Assembly (NCBI GenBank): GCA_016800925.1
Contig: JABCPU010000137.1
Location: 62,001 to 126,000 of the forward strand
From: Suillus spraguei
Taxonomy: Eukaryota > Basidiomycota > Agaricomycetes > Boletales > Suillaceae
Length of the DNA: 64,000 nt
Direction of reading: 5' to 3'
The notes below the pieces were generated by a model. That model did no database searches. It saw nothing but the letters and a program-made list of their open reading frames with translations, and was not told the origin of the DNA. Position 1 is the first letter of the stretch. Every line of letters begins with the position of its first letter. Below are positions 1 through 11,324 of this stretch, piece after piece. A program made the translations under genes and the position numbers.

Positions 1-976
1 CATCAACTAATGGAACCCACAGAACAACCCCTGCCATTATTGCACCCAGGAGAATTGGCCCTGTGCCACTCGGTTGGACAGGAGGACCTGTGCCCCGTGT
101 TTGTCGTGCGTCCGCTGTGCCACCAAGAAGATCAATTGTGTCCCAGCATCAATGGGATCCCCACCCAAACACATTTGAGGGAAGTCTACCACCCGCCAGA
201 TGCGCTCCAGGACACCTTCCAGAGCTCCCTCCAATGCTCTGGCTGCCTTGCAGTCAAAAGCCCAAACTTGTAGTAAATCTTGTGGCCCCTCCGGCACTCC
301 GGCTGTCCCTGCTGTGACCACACCCAAGGCACAGTCCCATGGGCGCAGCAAGACAATCACTGCCGCCAAGACACCTGCACCTGCACCAGCTAGTGAGTCA
401 CCCCAATTTTCTATGACCATCTGACCTTATCTTTCACTTAGCTATTCCGTCTTCGAGTGCCGCAGTGCCTCGTCCAGCACTCAATGTGCCCATGCCAGAC
501 CTCCATTCCATGGCAATTGCAATTTGGGATGGTGCCGCTTGAATTGCTCTTCTTGAGGCTCATGTGGCGGAGCAGGATGGTAAGATTGATACCCTGCAAT
601 GCCTCCATGAGGGCCTTTGACGCAAAGTCATAGACTGGCACCCTTCATTTCCACTTCCCGACTCTCCTGTCAATGCAACATTTTTGCTTGATCAATCTGT
701 CCCCCTGTCCATCTCACCCCTCCCATCTGCACTTGCTCTCCTCGTTGACTTGAATATGGCAGGGATGGAATGTCCGTCTCCGAAAGTCCAGGATGCATCT
801 GCCATCAAGGGTCTCATATTTGAGCTCAGCCAGATTCAGCCTGAGGGTCCACAAATGTCTGGCAAATTGTGGACCCGGATGATCCGGGCAACCTTGTCCC
901 AGAATATAATTCTGATGATATGGATGTTGAGGTGAAGGTTGAGCCCTCTGGTGATGAGGTTGAAATGGCTACATAA
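1..976 (+). pseudogene. Decayed repetitive ORF: Cys-rich, basic, coiled-coil, acidic tail
   Basis: One frame reads through a Cys-rich segment (about 25-150), a basic Ser/Thr/Ala/Pro stretch, an intron at about 393-441 (donor GTGAGT, acceptor CTTAG), a coiled-coil-like segment around 'IALLEAHVAEQDGKIDTLQ' and an acidic tail ending at TAA 974-976. Three in-frame TGA codons interrupt it (176-178, 540-542, 618-620), each explicable as a C-to-T change in CGA. The 3' part may also contain a frameshift near 850. The left end runs off the window. The layout resembles a repeated ORF I associate with bolete genomes; that comes from memory. Function unknown, probably transposon-borne. Confidence 0.5.
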
Positions 977-1119
977 TTGCATGTTGATAGATGTATATAA
1001 ATTGTTTGAATCAATGTCAGTGCTGGATGCCAAGTCCGGAAATCTGGAACTGGACACTGGATATCCGGCCACCTGAAACACAACACACAACATAAAGAAT
1101 TTGAAACCTATCTGTCAAG

Positions 1120-1850
1120 TCACCTTGTGCCGGGTGCCAGGTAACAATGTGAAACATATCAATCCATATATCTTAAGTGCCGAACCCCGAACCTCAGCAC
1201 CCGGGACTCGGGACTCATCACCATGTGAAAGATATCGATCTACATATTTTAAGTGCCGAATCCCAACCCCTGGCACCCAGGACTCGGTATGTGGGACTTA
1301 GAACAATGTGAGGCAATACAAAGATATTGATTCACACATGTTGTGTGCCGAACCCTGAACTCCGGCACCCGGCACTCGGGAATCAGGACTCGGGACTCAT
1401 AACAATGTGAAAGATATTGATCCACATATTTTATGTGCTGAACCCCGAACCCAAGCACCCGGGACTTAGAACAATGTGAGGCAATACAAGATATTGATTT
1501 ACACATGTTGAGTGCTGAACCCCGAACTCCGGCACCCAGCACTCGGGGATCGGGACTCGGGACTCATAACAATGTGAAAGATATCGATCCACATATTTTA
1601 TGTGCTGAACCCCGAACCCTGGCACCCGGGACTTAGAACAATGTGAGGCAATACAAAGATATTGATTCACACATGTTGAGTGCCAAACCCCGAACTCCAG
1701 CACCCAGCACTCAGGACTTGGGACTTGGTACTCATAATGTGAAAGATATTGATCAACATATTGTCAGTGCTGAGCCCTGAACCCCAGCACCCGGCACCCA
1801 GCACCCAGCACTCAGGACTCGGGACTCAGAACAATGTGAGGCAATAGATC
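1120..1850. repeat. Minisatellite, ~168-bp higher-order unit
   Basis: The phrase GAACAATGTGAGGCAATA recurs at 1301, 1469, 1636 and 1829 (spacings 168, 167, 193). It alternates with AACAATGTGAAAGATAT at 1401 and 1568 and divergent copies near 1143 and 1221. Between them lie GC-rich blocks built from short 'ACTCGGGACTCGG' and 'CCCGAAC' motifs. The ORFs across it are a by-product of the repetition. Confidence 0.9.
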
Positions 1851-1892
1851 CCAGAAAAGAACTTAGCAAACTCTGTGCAAATCCTGAATGCT

Positions 1893-1899
1893 TATAAAA
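1893..1899 (+). promoter_or_regulatory. TATA box of the zinc-knuckle ORF
   Basis: TATAAAA lies 47 bp upstream of the first ATG (1946) of the gag-like ORF and just downstream of the minisatellite. Confidence 0.45.
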
Positions 1900-1945
1900 A
1901 ACAACATGCCCTTTGAATTCAAACAAGCCCCACAAACTATTTGAT

Positions 1946-3274
1946 ATGACTTCCTCCGCAACTGCTTCTTTCCCTACTGCTTACATCCACCCCGTCACTG
2001 AAGAAACTTACACCACCGCTGATCAATATGACGACCTCATCAGAAACATTGACGGAAACTCCTACATCGAAGCCACCCTCCTCTGCCCTGGACATGCAAC
2101 CGAGATTGAAAAGATCCTTACTGTCAAGGATGCATTCGTCACTATCCTCCTTACCAACATCATCCACACAACCGCCCTCATCGAAACTCTATGCAATGAC
2201 ATTCAAGATGATACTATCCATCAACAAATCCTACACTGCCAGAAATACATTCGCGCTTACAGGCTGCTTCTCCTTCCCAATTCTTTTAAGGCTGATGTTG
2301 AAATGGCTATTCACATCGTGGCCAAGCATCGAGCAGACGTGGCTAGACCTCCCTCTCCACAGAGAGATCCACTTCCAATTCCTGCTCCTCCCACCCGTGA
2401 TTCGGGCACTTGTTCTAATATCATCGCCCTTACTGGCTTACTCGCTGCTGTTCAGGAAGCCAATAACACAGCCGACGCCATTATTGGAGAACTTGAAGAA
2501 GCAACGGTTGACTCCAGAGAAGCAAGAGGATTGGTAGCTTGCTTAATTGACGCCATCCATCATTATGAAACACAACCCACGCCATCCCTAGTCAATGCTA
2601 CCACCACACTTGATGAGGACACAGAACCTCCTCATCTATTTACCGAATGTTCCGTCATGCACAAGAAAGCGGTTGTAACTAGAGAACTACATAACGAGCT
2701 TGCTGAGATTATCGTGCTCAGTCATCAGTTAAAAAAACTTCATATTCATCCACCTATGGTTGTCCCTCATACCTTCGACTCTACAATTCCCGTCCTCGTA
2801 GAAGCCTTAGGGCCTACAACTTCCTCAGACCCCGATGAGCTGCTAGCTGCAGCCATCATGACACAAGCACCCTCAATCTATACTGTTAACGACAACCAAA
2901 TCAAGGACATCCGTTCTAGCAACGAATGAGCTCTTAGACATATGACTTGTAAACGTGCATGATCTACAAGCCCCCATCACTGCATCGTCTCCCCGACTCC
3001 ACTTCGTAAAATGAACTCCAACCCTGGCGAAAACATGAAATGTCACGTCTGCAGACTACTTGGGCATCGTCAGAAGAATTGTGCTGAGTACCAGTGTGGG
3101 GTTTGTCGGTATTGGTCGCCGACCCACTTATCCATTTACTGTCCCCAATGAGTCGGAACTCCACCCTTCACATTAACCTGGAAGGATAATGAATTCTATG
3201 ATGCATTTCGTTCTTGGGAATGACAGCTTGACGATGAACGAACTCAAGCAATGGCTAGAAGAGACTCTAAATGA
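1946..3274 (+). pseudogene. Gag-like protein with two CCHC zinc knuckles, broken by TGA codons
   Basis: A single frame runs from ATG 1946 to TGA 3272-3274 (443 codons) and is interrupted only by TGA at 2927, 2960, 3149 and 3221. The N-terminal ~327 residues are helical and Thr/Ile-rich and not recognised. A CX2CX4HX4C zinc knuckle begins at about 3041, with a second one (CX2CX6HX4C) directly after it. A charged tail containing 'FYDAFRSWE' and 'QLDDERTQAMARR' follows in the same frame. The organisation fits a domesticated or retrotransposon gag. No intron is needed to join the parts. All interruptions could be CGA-to-TGA decay; the open 5' part (1946-2929) could still yield a 327-aa protein without the knuckles. 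Confidence 0.6.
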
Positions 3275-4388
3275 TGTGCTGGTGCCGAAGAGGCCGCATA
3301 AATGATGAGTGGTTCAGTTCTTGACAAAGATTACAATGTAAAGATACAACCTAGCTTGGGCTGTAGATAAACCACTGCCTAAACTAGTATGTTAGTCTTG
3401 CGCTCCGTCTAGTCTGCTTCACTTGTAAGAACAAGAGCATTCGACCCTAAATGGGGATGCCTATTAGTATGGTCAAGTTTGAACCTAACTTATGTGCAAA
3501 ACAAGTGTCGTGGTCAGTGGTAAGTTGCCACAGTCAGCAATGGTACCGCTGGAAGTAGCATCGTGCATAGCGGTGCTACTGTCATCGAGATAAAGTCAGT
3601 AACAGTTGCGTCGAGCGAGTGATGTCGAGTGGTGGTTTCAGTGGTAGCAGTAAGGTTGCGAGCAGTACAAGAAAACAGTAAAGAAGTCCATGGTACTTTC
3701 AGCAGTAAAGTAGCAGAGCGTGAGAAGTTCAGTCAAAGTAACAATCAAAAGTCCAGCGGAATGCCAGCGGTAATGGAGAACGAGCATGATGTATTTAATG
3801 AGCGATAAGGAAACTTTAAAGACTATGTCCACTACTGGGTAGATCCAGAGCTAGACAATAATCCTGACCTATAGTACGTGCAATGGGGTAAAATCAGGTA
3901 CTGTATCGTGCGGGGTACATGGTGCTTATATCCTAATTTGTATGTACTCAGAATACTCTAGGCGAGATCAGTAGCGCTGGAGTGTAGTAACCACCATAAG
4001 TAAACATAGCGCGAGGCGCTGCGGCACAAGGCAACATGTAATAACGCTTGCCGTGGAATCAATGGTAACGAACAGAAAACAAACTATGCACCAAATGGAG
4101 CTATGTGGACGCGGCAAGGACATGGAAGGACATTGGTTCGTGGAAAAGGTGCGACAGTTGGTACGGTGTGCGGTAAGCGTGGGATGCCGCCAGTACTGCT
4201 AAAGGGGTAAGACAGCCATGGACAAGTGGTAACTCCTGTAGACATGAGACAAGTGTCAAAATATAATATGGGGTTTTAAGCCCAGCACCAATATGTTCGT
4301 TACAATGAGTTCAGTGATGATCCAATCTACTATGAGAATGCTCCAGAATAAGTAAAGTTCGGTGACTTTACATATAAAACAGGAGTAA
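3275..4388. other. No gene; GCAGT-rich sequence
   Basis: No convincing reading frame on either strand. 3490-3790 is rich in AGCAGT/AGTGG words and looks like decayed repeat DNA. Confidence 0.4.
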
Positions 4389-4827
4389 TGTTACAATCGT
4401 ATGTGCCCCTATTCATTTTCCTCTACCTTGTATATTACGTAACATGATTCCAACTCATATGCTCAACGCATCTGTACCATAGTCACCTTCCTTCCTTGGA
4501 TATACACTTACGTTCTCACGTCTCTCTTGGTCCATGCGCACATATTGGCTTATTTAAGCACATTGTATTATGCTTGTGTACTTTACTTTAATCTTACTGG
4601 GTTTCACCTGGAATATCCTTTGCTTAGGTCTCCAACCTAAGTCATCTGAATCGTCTCTAAGTCTAAGCACTCCTTAGCCTTAGTCTCTGTTCTACAAATC
4701 ATCTTAGAGTCGCGACTGTTCAATTGAACCCTCGATCCTACTCGGAATACTTCCTTGTAGCAGTCCTTGTTCTCCTTTGAACGTAGTCGAACCTCCCAGC
4801 AGACTGGCTGTGTCTTATCACTGTCGC
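4389..4827 (+). repeat. Possible LTR remnant
   Basis: It begins TGTTACAATCGTATGTGCCCC, a start resembling the one at 6438, contains a TATTTAAG promoter-like box near 4551, and ends where a TGG-initiated primer-binding-like sequence starts (TGGTGACGCCACC). No matching second LTR or target duplication was found. Confidence 0.2.
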
Positions 4828-5215
4828 TGGTGACGCCACCCCAGTTCGTAACAGCACTAGTGTCAGTTCGATTGAAATTCTCTGCTAACATTTGCCACAC
4901 CTTGCACACTGAGACTGTGTGTGAGCATGACACGAGTGAACCAACAGATGGGCTTAGACGATGAGTGATAAGGTCCTTGGCCTTCATGTTGTTTAGTAGC
5001 AATTCATGCATCTCCATTCTTTCAATGGCCGTGATGTTGTCGGGGTCAGCAGGGATGGGTAAGATGGATGGGGTCCCAAGAAGATCTGCAGGATCAATGA
5101 TGGTATTAATGTGACACCAAAGGTCTTCACATGCCAGCACATATTGCATCTTGGTGGACCATCCGACATAATTTTCAGTCCCCATCAATTCAGAAATGTG
5201 ATCATATTTCCCCAT
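4637..5215 (-). pseudogene. Ty1/Copia gag fragment
   Basis: From ATG 5215 (reading leftward) the protein begins 'MGKYDHISELMGTENYVGW' and continues with KMQYVLACEDLW. This is the N-terminal pattern of Copia-type gag (L-x-G-x-NY-x2-W then DLW). Similarity fades after 'ENFNRTDTSA' (about 4850); the rest appears to belong to another sequence joined to it. No protease, integrase or reverse transcriptase follows, so this is only the 5' stub of an element. Confidence 0.65.
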
Positions 5216-5383
5216 GATGATACCACCATGAAAGAACAACAAGATAAAATGATACTAGAGCATCCAAGAGAGAACTGCTGAGGTATGAACAAACACAGAA
5301 GACAAGCTTATATGGTAAATTACATAAAGAGTCTGTTATGATGATTGATGACAAATCTAAGTGACGATGTTGTACTCTCAACA
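5216..5383 (-). repeat. Copia 5' LTR plus primer-binding site
   Basis: Read on the minus strand, the LTR would start TGTTGAGAGTACAACATCG at 5383 and end TTCTTTCA at 5229 (155 bp, TG...CA). It is followed by TGGTGGTATCATC (5228-5216), which has a TGG start expected of a tRNA-primed site, and then the gag ATG at 5215. The order LTR-PBS-gag is right for Copia. No partner LTR is visible on the left. Confidence 0.45.
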
Positions 5384-5881
5384 TCTTTCACTGATCACAC
5401 AACTGCATAAGAAAATCAGTAACTGTTTATCCCTGTATAAGGTCAAACATGGCCATGTGATGATCAATAACAAAAATTTTCTGATGCTTGTGATTGGGTG
5501 ACTTCCCATAAGGTTTTACAAGACAAAACACATCTGTAAATATTTTGACAACTTGACATTGGCTATTTTACAGACAAATATCTGTAAACCATAAGACATA
5601 GAACACGAATTTACAGGAGTTTTTCCTTAATCTGGGCTCTCAGGCTGTCATGGATATCAAAGCTCTAATGCAGCACACTTTCGCTGATGGCGAGATGCTG
5701 GAACTACAAGTGGCCCTTAGTGTTCTCATTCTTAGCATGGAAGAGGCCCATCTTTTGAAAAATTGTGTTTGCAATCCATTGTGGCTGTATCTGTGCCGTC
5801 CTTGCCAGCATTGATGGGCTTAGTCTTCCATCACGTGCATTGTAAGATTCTGCTGGCTGAAAGGGCTCGAACTATAGATGA
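5384..5881. other. No gene seen
   Basis: AT-rich unassigned DNA between the Copia fragment and the solo LTR; short open stretches only. Confidence 0.35.
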
Positions 5882-6367
5882 TTAGCTGTCACAACCCACA
5901 AAACGAATTAACGCTAGGGCAGAGACTAGGACTCAAACTAAGGTTATCACAGAGGAAGAGAAGAGCAAGGATGTCTTGGATTGCTACAAGTGTAGATACA
6001 AGAGGTTTGAACTAAAGAACTACTACAGCGAAACTAGCTAACTATATACACATATTGAAACTGAGATATAAACTGAGTTTGAAACTACTAGCCAATCATA
6101 AAATAGAAATGAGAATCGTACGATGTGATGATTGTGACATTGTTATGACATCATATTCTAGAAGGTTCTAAGATCACGTGACACTATCTTATCTTATCTT
6201 ATCTGATAGCATCATAAAAGATCTCTTCATCTTCATCAGGAAGTTCGGTTATAGAAGCGGTTATAGGGATTTCAATGGAGTTTGTGTTTGTCTTAGCGCT
6301 GGGTTTAGACGCTTTAGGGAAATTGAGGAAAGAGTAATGATTTGTATTTGGAATTCATGACATTAGC
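5882..6367. mobile_element. Solo LTR with 5-bp target duplication
   Basis: The element spans 5887-6362. It starts TGTCACAACCC and ends TTCATGACA, giving a perfect TGTCA/TGACA terminal inversion. It is flanked by TTAGC at 5882-5886 and again at 6363-6367, a 5-bp target duplication typical of LTR-retrotransposon integrase. The 476-bp body contains TTCTAGAAGG and CACGTGAC blocks of the kind seen in basidiomycete Ty3/gypsy LTRs (remembered). No internal genes remain, so it arose by LTR-LTR recombination. Confidence 0.85.
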
Positions 6368-6437
6368 ATGAGAAATATTGTAATTTAGATTGCTACACTC
6401 ACATCTCAAAAGTTAAACAGTGCAGGATGGCCATATT

Positions 6438-7170
6438 GCATCTGTTACAAAAACACCTTCTTGTGCCCCTACGATCATTTTTCCTCCTATGTGTTGCCAT
6501 CTACTCTCATCCCAATGAAGCTTCCATCCTCATCCTCTGCCATCGTCACTTACCTTGCCTATGCTCGCCTTCTCCATCGTCACTACATAAATATGTGCTC
6601 TTCATGCACCTTCTGCCTCCTTCATGCTTATATGCGCCTTTCACACTTCTCACGTTTCAAGCACCTTCTCTGTGCTTGTCATATTACCTTGCACTTCAAC
6701 ATGTGCAACCTCTTGGTTCATGGGGATCCTCTATTGGCTCTCAAAGACATTCTGGTATTGTCCTATGCTTTATCTTTTCATTGTTTACCTTTCTTGACTT
6801 GTGCGTTGCCTTATTGGCTCGTACCCTTTATACCTTCAGCTCCGCACTTATGACTCCCTTTTGTGTGTGCAAACTTTCATTGGTTCATACACCTCTGACT
6901 CATCTATGAGCATGCATCCTCCTATTGTCTATCTGACTTCATACTTAATCTAGTGATACTTCCATATTCGCGCTCCGCTTCAACTTTACATATAAATATG
7001 CACAGATAGCCTTTGTACTTCTTTAACTTGAATATACTTGATCTTCAACCCTGAACTTCATTTCAATAAGCTTCAATAAGCTTATTGTCTATACTTCAAT
7101 TTCTTAGAAGCTTATCACTTCTAAGTCTATTTGATCATTGTAGAACCTGTCACTGAGACGTGGTTGTGAG
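6438..7170 (+). repeat. Possible second LTR-like remnant
   Basis: It starts TGTTACAAAAACACC (compare 4389), is CT-rich, and has a TATAAATA box near 6992 and a repeated AATAAGCTTC block near 7067. The 3' limit and target duplication were not found. The long open frame through 6427-6909 is compositional, not a gene. Confidence 0.25.
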
Positions 7171-7963
7171 ATAGCACATTGCGCCCAGATGTTCCTATCA
7201 GGTGATAAGTATTAAAAACCCATCCAACTCGCCAACACTGGTGATGAGCATGCCACACAAATTCCTACGATGATCAGTTTGTAACAAGTATGTGTAACAT
7301 CACGTTCCGAATCATATTAAAAGCATCGAGCTGGCTACACACACTCCAGGCTGTCATTCTGACATTTGCGAGTGAGGTCGGTATTTCAACTCTCCAGTGC
7401 CATACTCTTATAATGTTTACCTACTGTCCATCACCTCCTCTAGTTCGCAATCTTGTCAAGAATGTTCTCATGCAGTGATTCCTTACGTTCTCTCCTTGCA
7501 CGCTCAAATGTCACTCGTAACACCGAGCTGCTGACGTAAATCTGCTTTCTCATGGTGACTTATTGCTGATGTACTCAGCATGGCGGGATCTCCCAGTATG
7601 AACTGGCGAGTTGAGTTAGTAGTATTGTGCATGGTGTTAAACTATGACAAACGCTGATAACTCAACTCACCAGCACTAGCGAAGTAAATGCTAAATTATG
7701 TATGCGTTATCTGAAGCAAGTCAGTCTAGATTAACTCTAAGATGGCGGTGGTTAATGGATGCCAATGAGCCCATAATTGACAAAGTGTATTATTTTATGG
7801 CTTTAGCATCGGTGAAGTCTGTTGCGACAATAACCGACATGATTAGAACGTGCGCTGTCCATTGTGCAACGAACTTCACAATGTCGTTAGTGTATATTGA
7901 GGAACCAGGGGGTGTGCCACAGTGAGTTGTTATCAACGGGTGCACAAAGAAAATGTTAAGATG
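7171..7963. other. No gene seen
   Basis: Unassigned DNA leading up to the MITE composite. No frame with recognisable protein content. Confidence 0.35.
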
Positions 7964-8404
7964 CATCAGGAAATTCACACATTCCTTAACATGCTTAATC
8001 AGCTTAACTCACTTATCTCAAAACTTGTTTGCTCTCTCTCACATCATTCACCTGGCATATCTTATATTTTTGAGTGCGAAATACAATAAAACATGTATAT
8101 TAATATATCTCAACTTTTTTTTTCTGAATTCCATCAGGAAATTCACACATTCCTTGACGTGCCCTTATGCGGACTTATTTACACTTAACTGCCTTGGTGA
8201 AATTGAATCTACTTGTCCAAAATTTCAATGTGAATGAATTCAGAAAAAAAAAGTTGAGATATATTAATATACATGTTTTATTGTATTTCGCACTCAAAAA
8301 ATATAAGATATGCCAGGTGAATGATGTGAGAGAGAGCAAACAAGTTTTGAGATAAGTGAGTTAAGCTGATTAAGCATGTTAAGGAATGTGTGAATTTCCT
8401 GATG
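7964..8404. mobile_element. MITE composite: half-element plus full inverted element
   Basis: A complete 273-bp element (8132-8404) has ~26-bp terminal inverted repeats, CATCAGGAAATTCACACATT and its complement. It is preceded by a 168-bp half element (7964-8131) in opposite orientation, so 7964-8131 and 8236-8404 form a near-perfect palindrome. AGATG flanks the whole unit at 7959-7963 and 8405-8409. A second 273-bp copy lies at 26850-27122. Its right edge is 6 bp from the TATA box of WD40-TPR copy 1. Confidence 0.85.
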
Positions 8405-8410
8405 AGATGT

Positions 8411-8417
8411 TATAAAG
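8411..8417 (+). promoter_or_regulatory. TATA box of WD40-TPR copy 1
   Basis: TATAAAG lies 119 bp upstream of ATG 8530, followed by a leader conserved across the array (GCAGG...CCATCACA...CACCTCAA). Only copies 1, 6 and 7 keep TATAAAG; the others have changed bases here. Confidence 0.5.
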
Positions 8418-8529
8418 CAGGTTTAGAACGTCCCATCACACGCATCTCCGCAACTCTGTAAATTCGAGTAACACGCCATCCACAACTACACCAAGTCCAC
8501 CTCAATTGTGCTGCATTTCCATTGATTTA

Positions 8530-10800
8530 ATGGCTGCGCTCATCCCAAACACCACACCCATCCGCACCTTTGAAGATCACGGGGATCGCGTGATCGCAGT
8601 TGCAGCCCTCCACGACGAACGCATGGTTACTACGGGCTCATATGATGGGGTGCTTCGTCTGTGGGACTTGAGAACAGGTTTAGTGTTGAAGAAGATGAAG
8701 GAACATCGCAGTCGAGTGCGGGCATTGGCTGTTTCACCAGACAGAAAATGGATAGCAAGCGGTGATGAGAATGGAGTACTCGTCGCCTGGGATGGAAAAA
8801 CTGGGGAGCCACTCAACCAACTAATCAATAAAGTTCACAACGGCTGGATATCTTCACTTGACTTTTCTCCGAATTCCAAGGTGCTGGTCAGTGGATCATC
8901 TGACACTACGGTGAAGCTATGGAGCACATCAACGTGGCACTACTGGGAGGCGCAACATTCACACAATTGTGGTGGAATTGTCCACTGCGTTCGGTATTCG
9001 CCGCGTATTGGTACACATCATTATGATGGTCAGTATTCGAGTAATTTGAGATATCAAGTATTTCTTGCGATTGCGACGGACCACAATATCCAAATTTACC
9101 GGTGTTCCCATTCAGACCAACTTGATCACGGTTGCGATTACAGTTACTGTTACTGTTCATCCCCAATCATGTTGATAACCACAATCCATGAATTATTCAA
9201 CTACTCACTCGCGTGGACGCTCGATGGCACACGGCTTCTCTCTGGGGGTTGCAACAGGGATGATCCCACCATACGAGAGTGGTGTACAACGACCTGGAAG
9301 CAGGTCAGCGATCCCTGGAAGGGCCATTTCAAGAATATCCACGCCATTTCTCTGAACTCTAGCGGCACTCTCCTTGCCTCTGCATCTCAGGACAACCGTG
9401 TCCGCATTTGGCGACTCTCAGATCGACAAACCATCGCTATATTCAAGCACTCTGTGGCAGTGAACTGCGTCACATTCTCTGCGGATAACAACCATGTCCT
9501 CAGTGGAGGAGTGGATAAACAGATATCACAGTGGCCAATATCCGAGGATACTTTGCCAAAGGGTGGCCCAAAGGATGGCCTCATGAAGGAGCAGATGACG
9601 CACCAAGCAAGTTTTTTTTTTCATTTTCCCGTCTATTTACCATCTAAGCGTCTTTTTATGCCAAGGCTCAAGCCTATTCTGATTTCAAGGTACGTTCTCA
9701 CCTTTGGCTCTTATAATGCGATGTGAACATGATTTATATAGATCCTCGCTATGAGCCCGACAGTCCACAACGCGTGCATAGTTGAAGACTGGCCTACCGC
9801 TGAAAAGGTGCTAAAGAAAGACATTGACGCTGACCCCGATGATCACACTGCCTATGCCAATCGCGCATTTGTTATGGCGCGAAAATGTAACTGGGACCAA
9901 GCGCTTGAGGATGCAATTTGGGTGAGACTGGTTGACCTATCATGACCTCACAAAAGTTAACTTCGATGACACCATAGTCCGTCAGCATTCAGCCATCGCT
10001 GGCAGGTCATATCTTTAAGGGCCTTGCCTTCTGTGGGAAAAAGCAGGTTGTGGCCGCAAGGATATCATTTGACCTCGCGTCTATATTTACGAACAGAGAT
10101 CTAATGACCGGTCACTTCCTTTTCTTGATCAAGGCATGTAATATTTTTATAACATATCCAGTTTGTTTCATTGCAGTTTTTAGGCCATTGCGTTGTTCAA
10201 TGCAAATTAACATCAAGAGGCAATCATGCGCATCGGAGAGCTGGCCAGGTGTCCCAATGTCGATCTTGTTGCCTGTCGGATCGTGGAAGTGAGCGCCATG
10301 TGCTCGATTCATGTACTGTCGCTGATTTCGTTTACTCTTTCGCACACTAGGCCTACCTACGCGTCCAACTAGGAAACATTGCCTTGGATAACGCGCGCTA
10401 CAACGAAGCTGTTGAACACTTCACTGCTGCTGTCAATGCTAGCAATTTCTTTTATAAATTTCCAATTCATTTGACGCATGACAAATTTGTCGCGGTACGC
10501 TGATATGATGCAACCGAAAATTCTTTCATGCTCATCTGCGTGTTTTCCGTAGCTCTTTGGGTGGGACCTCAAGTCCTTGTGGCAAACTGCGAATCAGCAA
10601 CAGTGCTATGCACTCTTTCGAGCAGGTCGTTCCGGAGCAGCCATCGAATCGTACCAGTCTATCATGGATAAGGCTGATGAGAATGTGATGGCCGACATAC
10701 ATGCTCGGTTCACTAGTGAGTATTTCAGTAATGTCTCCCCGTCTCTGTATGATCATCAACGGCACTTTACTCAGCTCAAGTAAAATCTAACTCTCTATGA
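8530..10800 (+). pseudogene. WD40-TPR gene, array copy 1, one nonsense codon
   Basis: Eight exons fit the array model: 8530-9606, 9666-9689 (24-nt microexon), 9742-9921, 9978-10133, 10184-10288, 10351-10494, 10553-10715, 10775-10800. Exon 1 encodes a WD40 propeller (359 codons) with repeat endings such as RLWDLRTG and VAWDGKTGE; exons 3-8 encode TPR-like helices. Introns 1 and 4 use GC donors (GCAAGT, GCATGT) and intron 2 GT. Every exon is in frame except for TAA at 10208-10210, where the other readable copies have GAA. That would leave a ~487-aa protein lacking the last TPR region. A MITE sits directly upstream of the promoter. Function unknown; WD40 and TPR domains are used as sensor or scaffold modules in fungal proteins. 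Confidence 0.8.
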
Positions 10801-11324
10801 TTCCCGAGGATATGGTGCGCTCGCAGCGACTGGTTACTCATATAATTTGAAACACAAAAGTCCTCCAGTAGTTTTCGTTTGTACCTTGACGGTAACTGTA
10901 TTGCCTTGGTGCTTGTTTCGTAATATACTGGCCCACTTGAACGCGTATACCCGAGGTTTCCGAGTCTCTTTACTTTCACTATGTAGAAACATCGTCTTGC
11001 GCTTCTGTCTTACATGATATTTCAGGCTGTTGATCCTATTTCTCCAAGTACGTGACGGGCCCCCGTATTTTAAATTCTTGAAGCATCCATGTTACGCTCA
11101 AGTTCTCAGCGTAGTAATGTACAAGGCCCGGCTTAAGGCCCGGGCCCAGCACAGGGCTTGGATTTAGAAAAGCCTGAGCCGGCGCACCTCATAGGTAAGT
11201 TTCTACCTCAAATGTCCATTGATACCGAGAATTAATGCCTGAGGTGGCACGAGCAAAGTAAATGCTAAATGATATAGACGTCATCTCAAGTGTTAGTCTA
11301 GGTTAACTCCAGTATATCCAGATA
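10801..11324. other. Conserved 3' flank of the array unit
   Basis: Sequence downstream of exon 8 is shared by several copies, including GATCCTC...GTAGTTTTC and a TTTCAGGCTG(C/T)(C/T)GATCC block (here near 11018). An alternative last exon could start there but gives only a few residues before a stop. Around 11125-11180 is a GGCCCGGGCCC palindromic patch of unknown origin. Confidence 0.4.

Noticed and set aside
1249..1703. Minus-strand frames over the minisatellite
   Set aside because: Repeat artefact with period matching the DNA unit.
1100..1860. CRISPR-like array
   Set aside because: Direct repeats lack unique equal-length spacers and the genome is eukaryotic; a minisatellite explains it.
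6427..6909. 160-codon open frame rich in Leu, Ser, His
   Set aside because: CT-rich LTR-like DNA; a second frame over the same span is equally open, so compositional.
8167..8355. Open frame inside the MITE, also seen at 26899-27087
   Set aside because: Identical only because the element is repeated and palindromic; no protein features.
11125..11180. GGCCCGGGCCC-rich patch as a transposon terminus
   Set aside because: No matching second end or target duplication found nearby.
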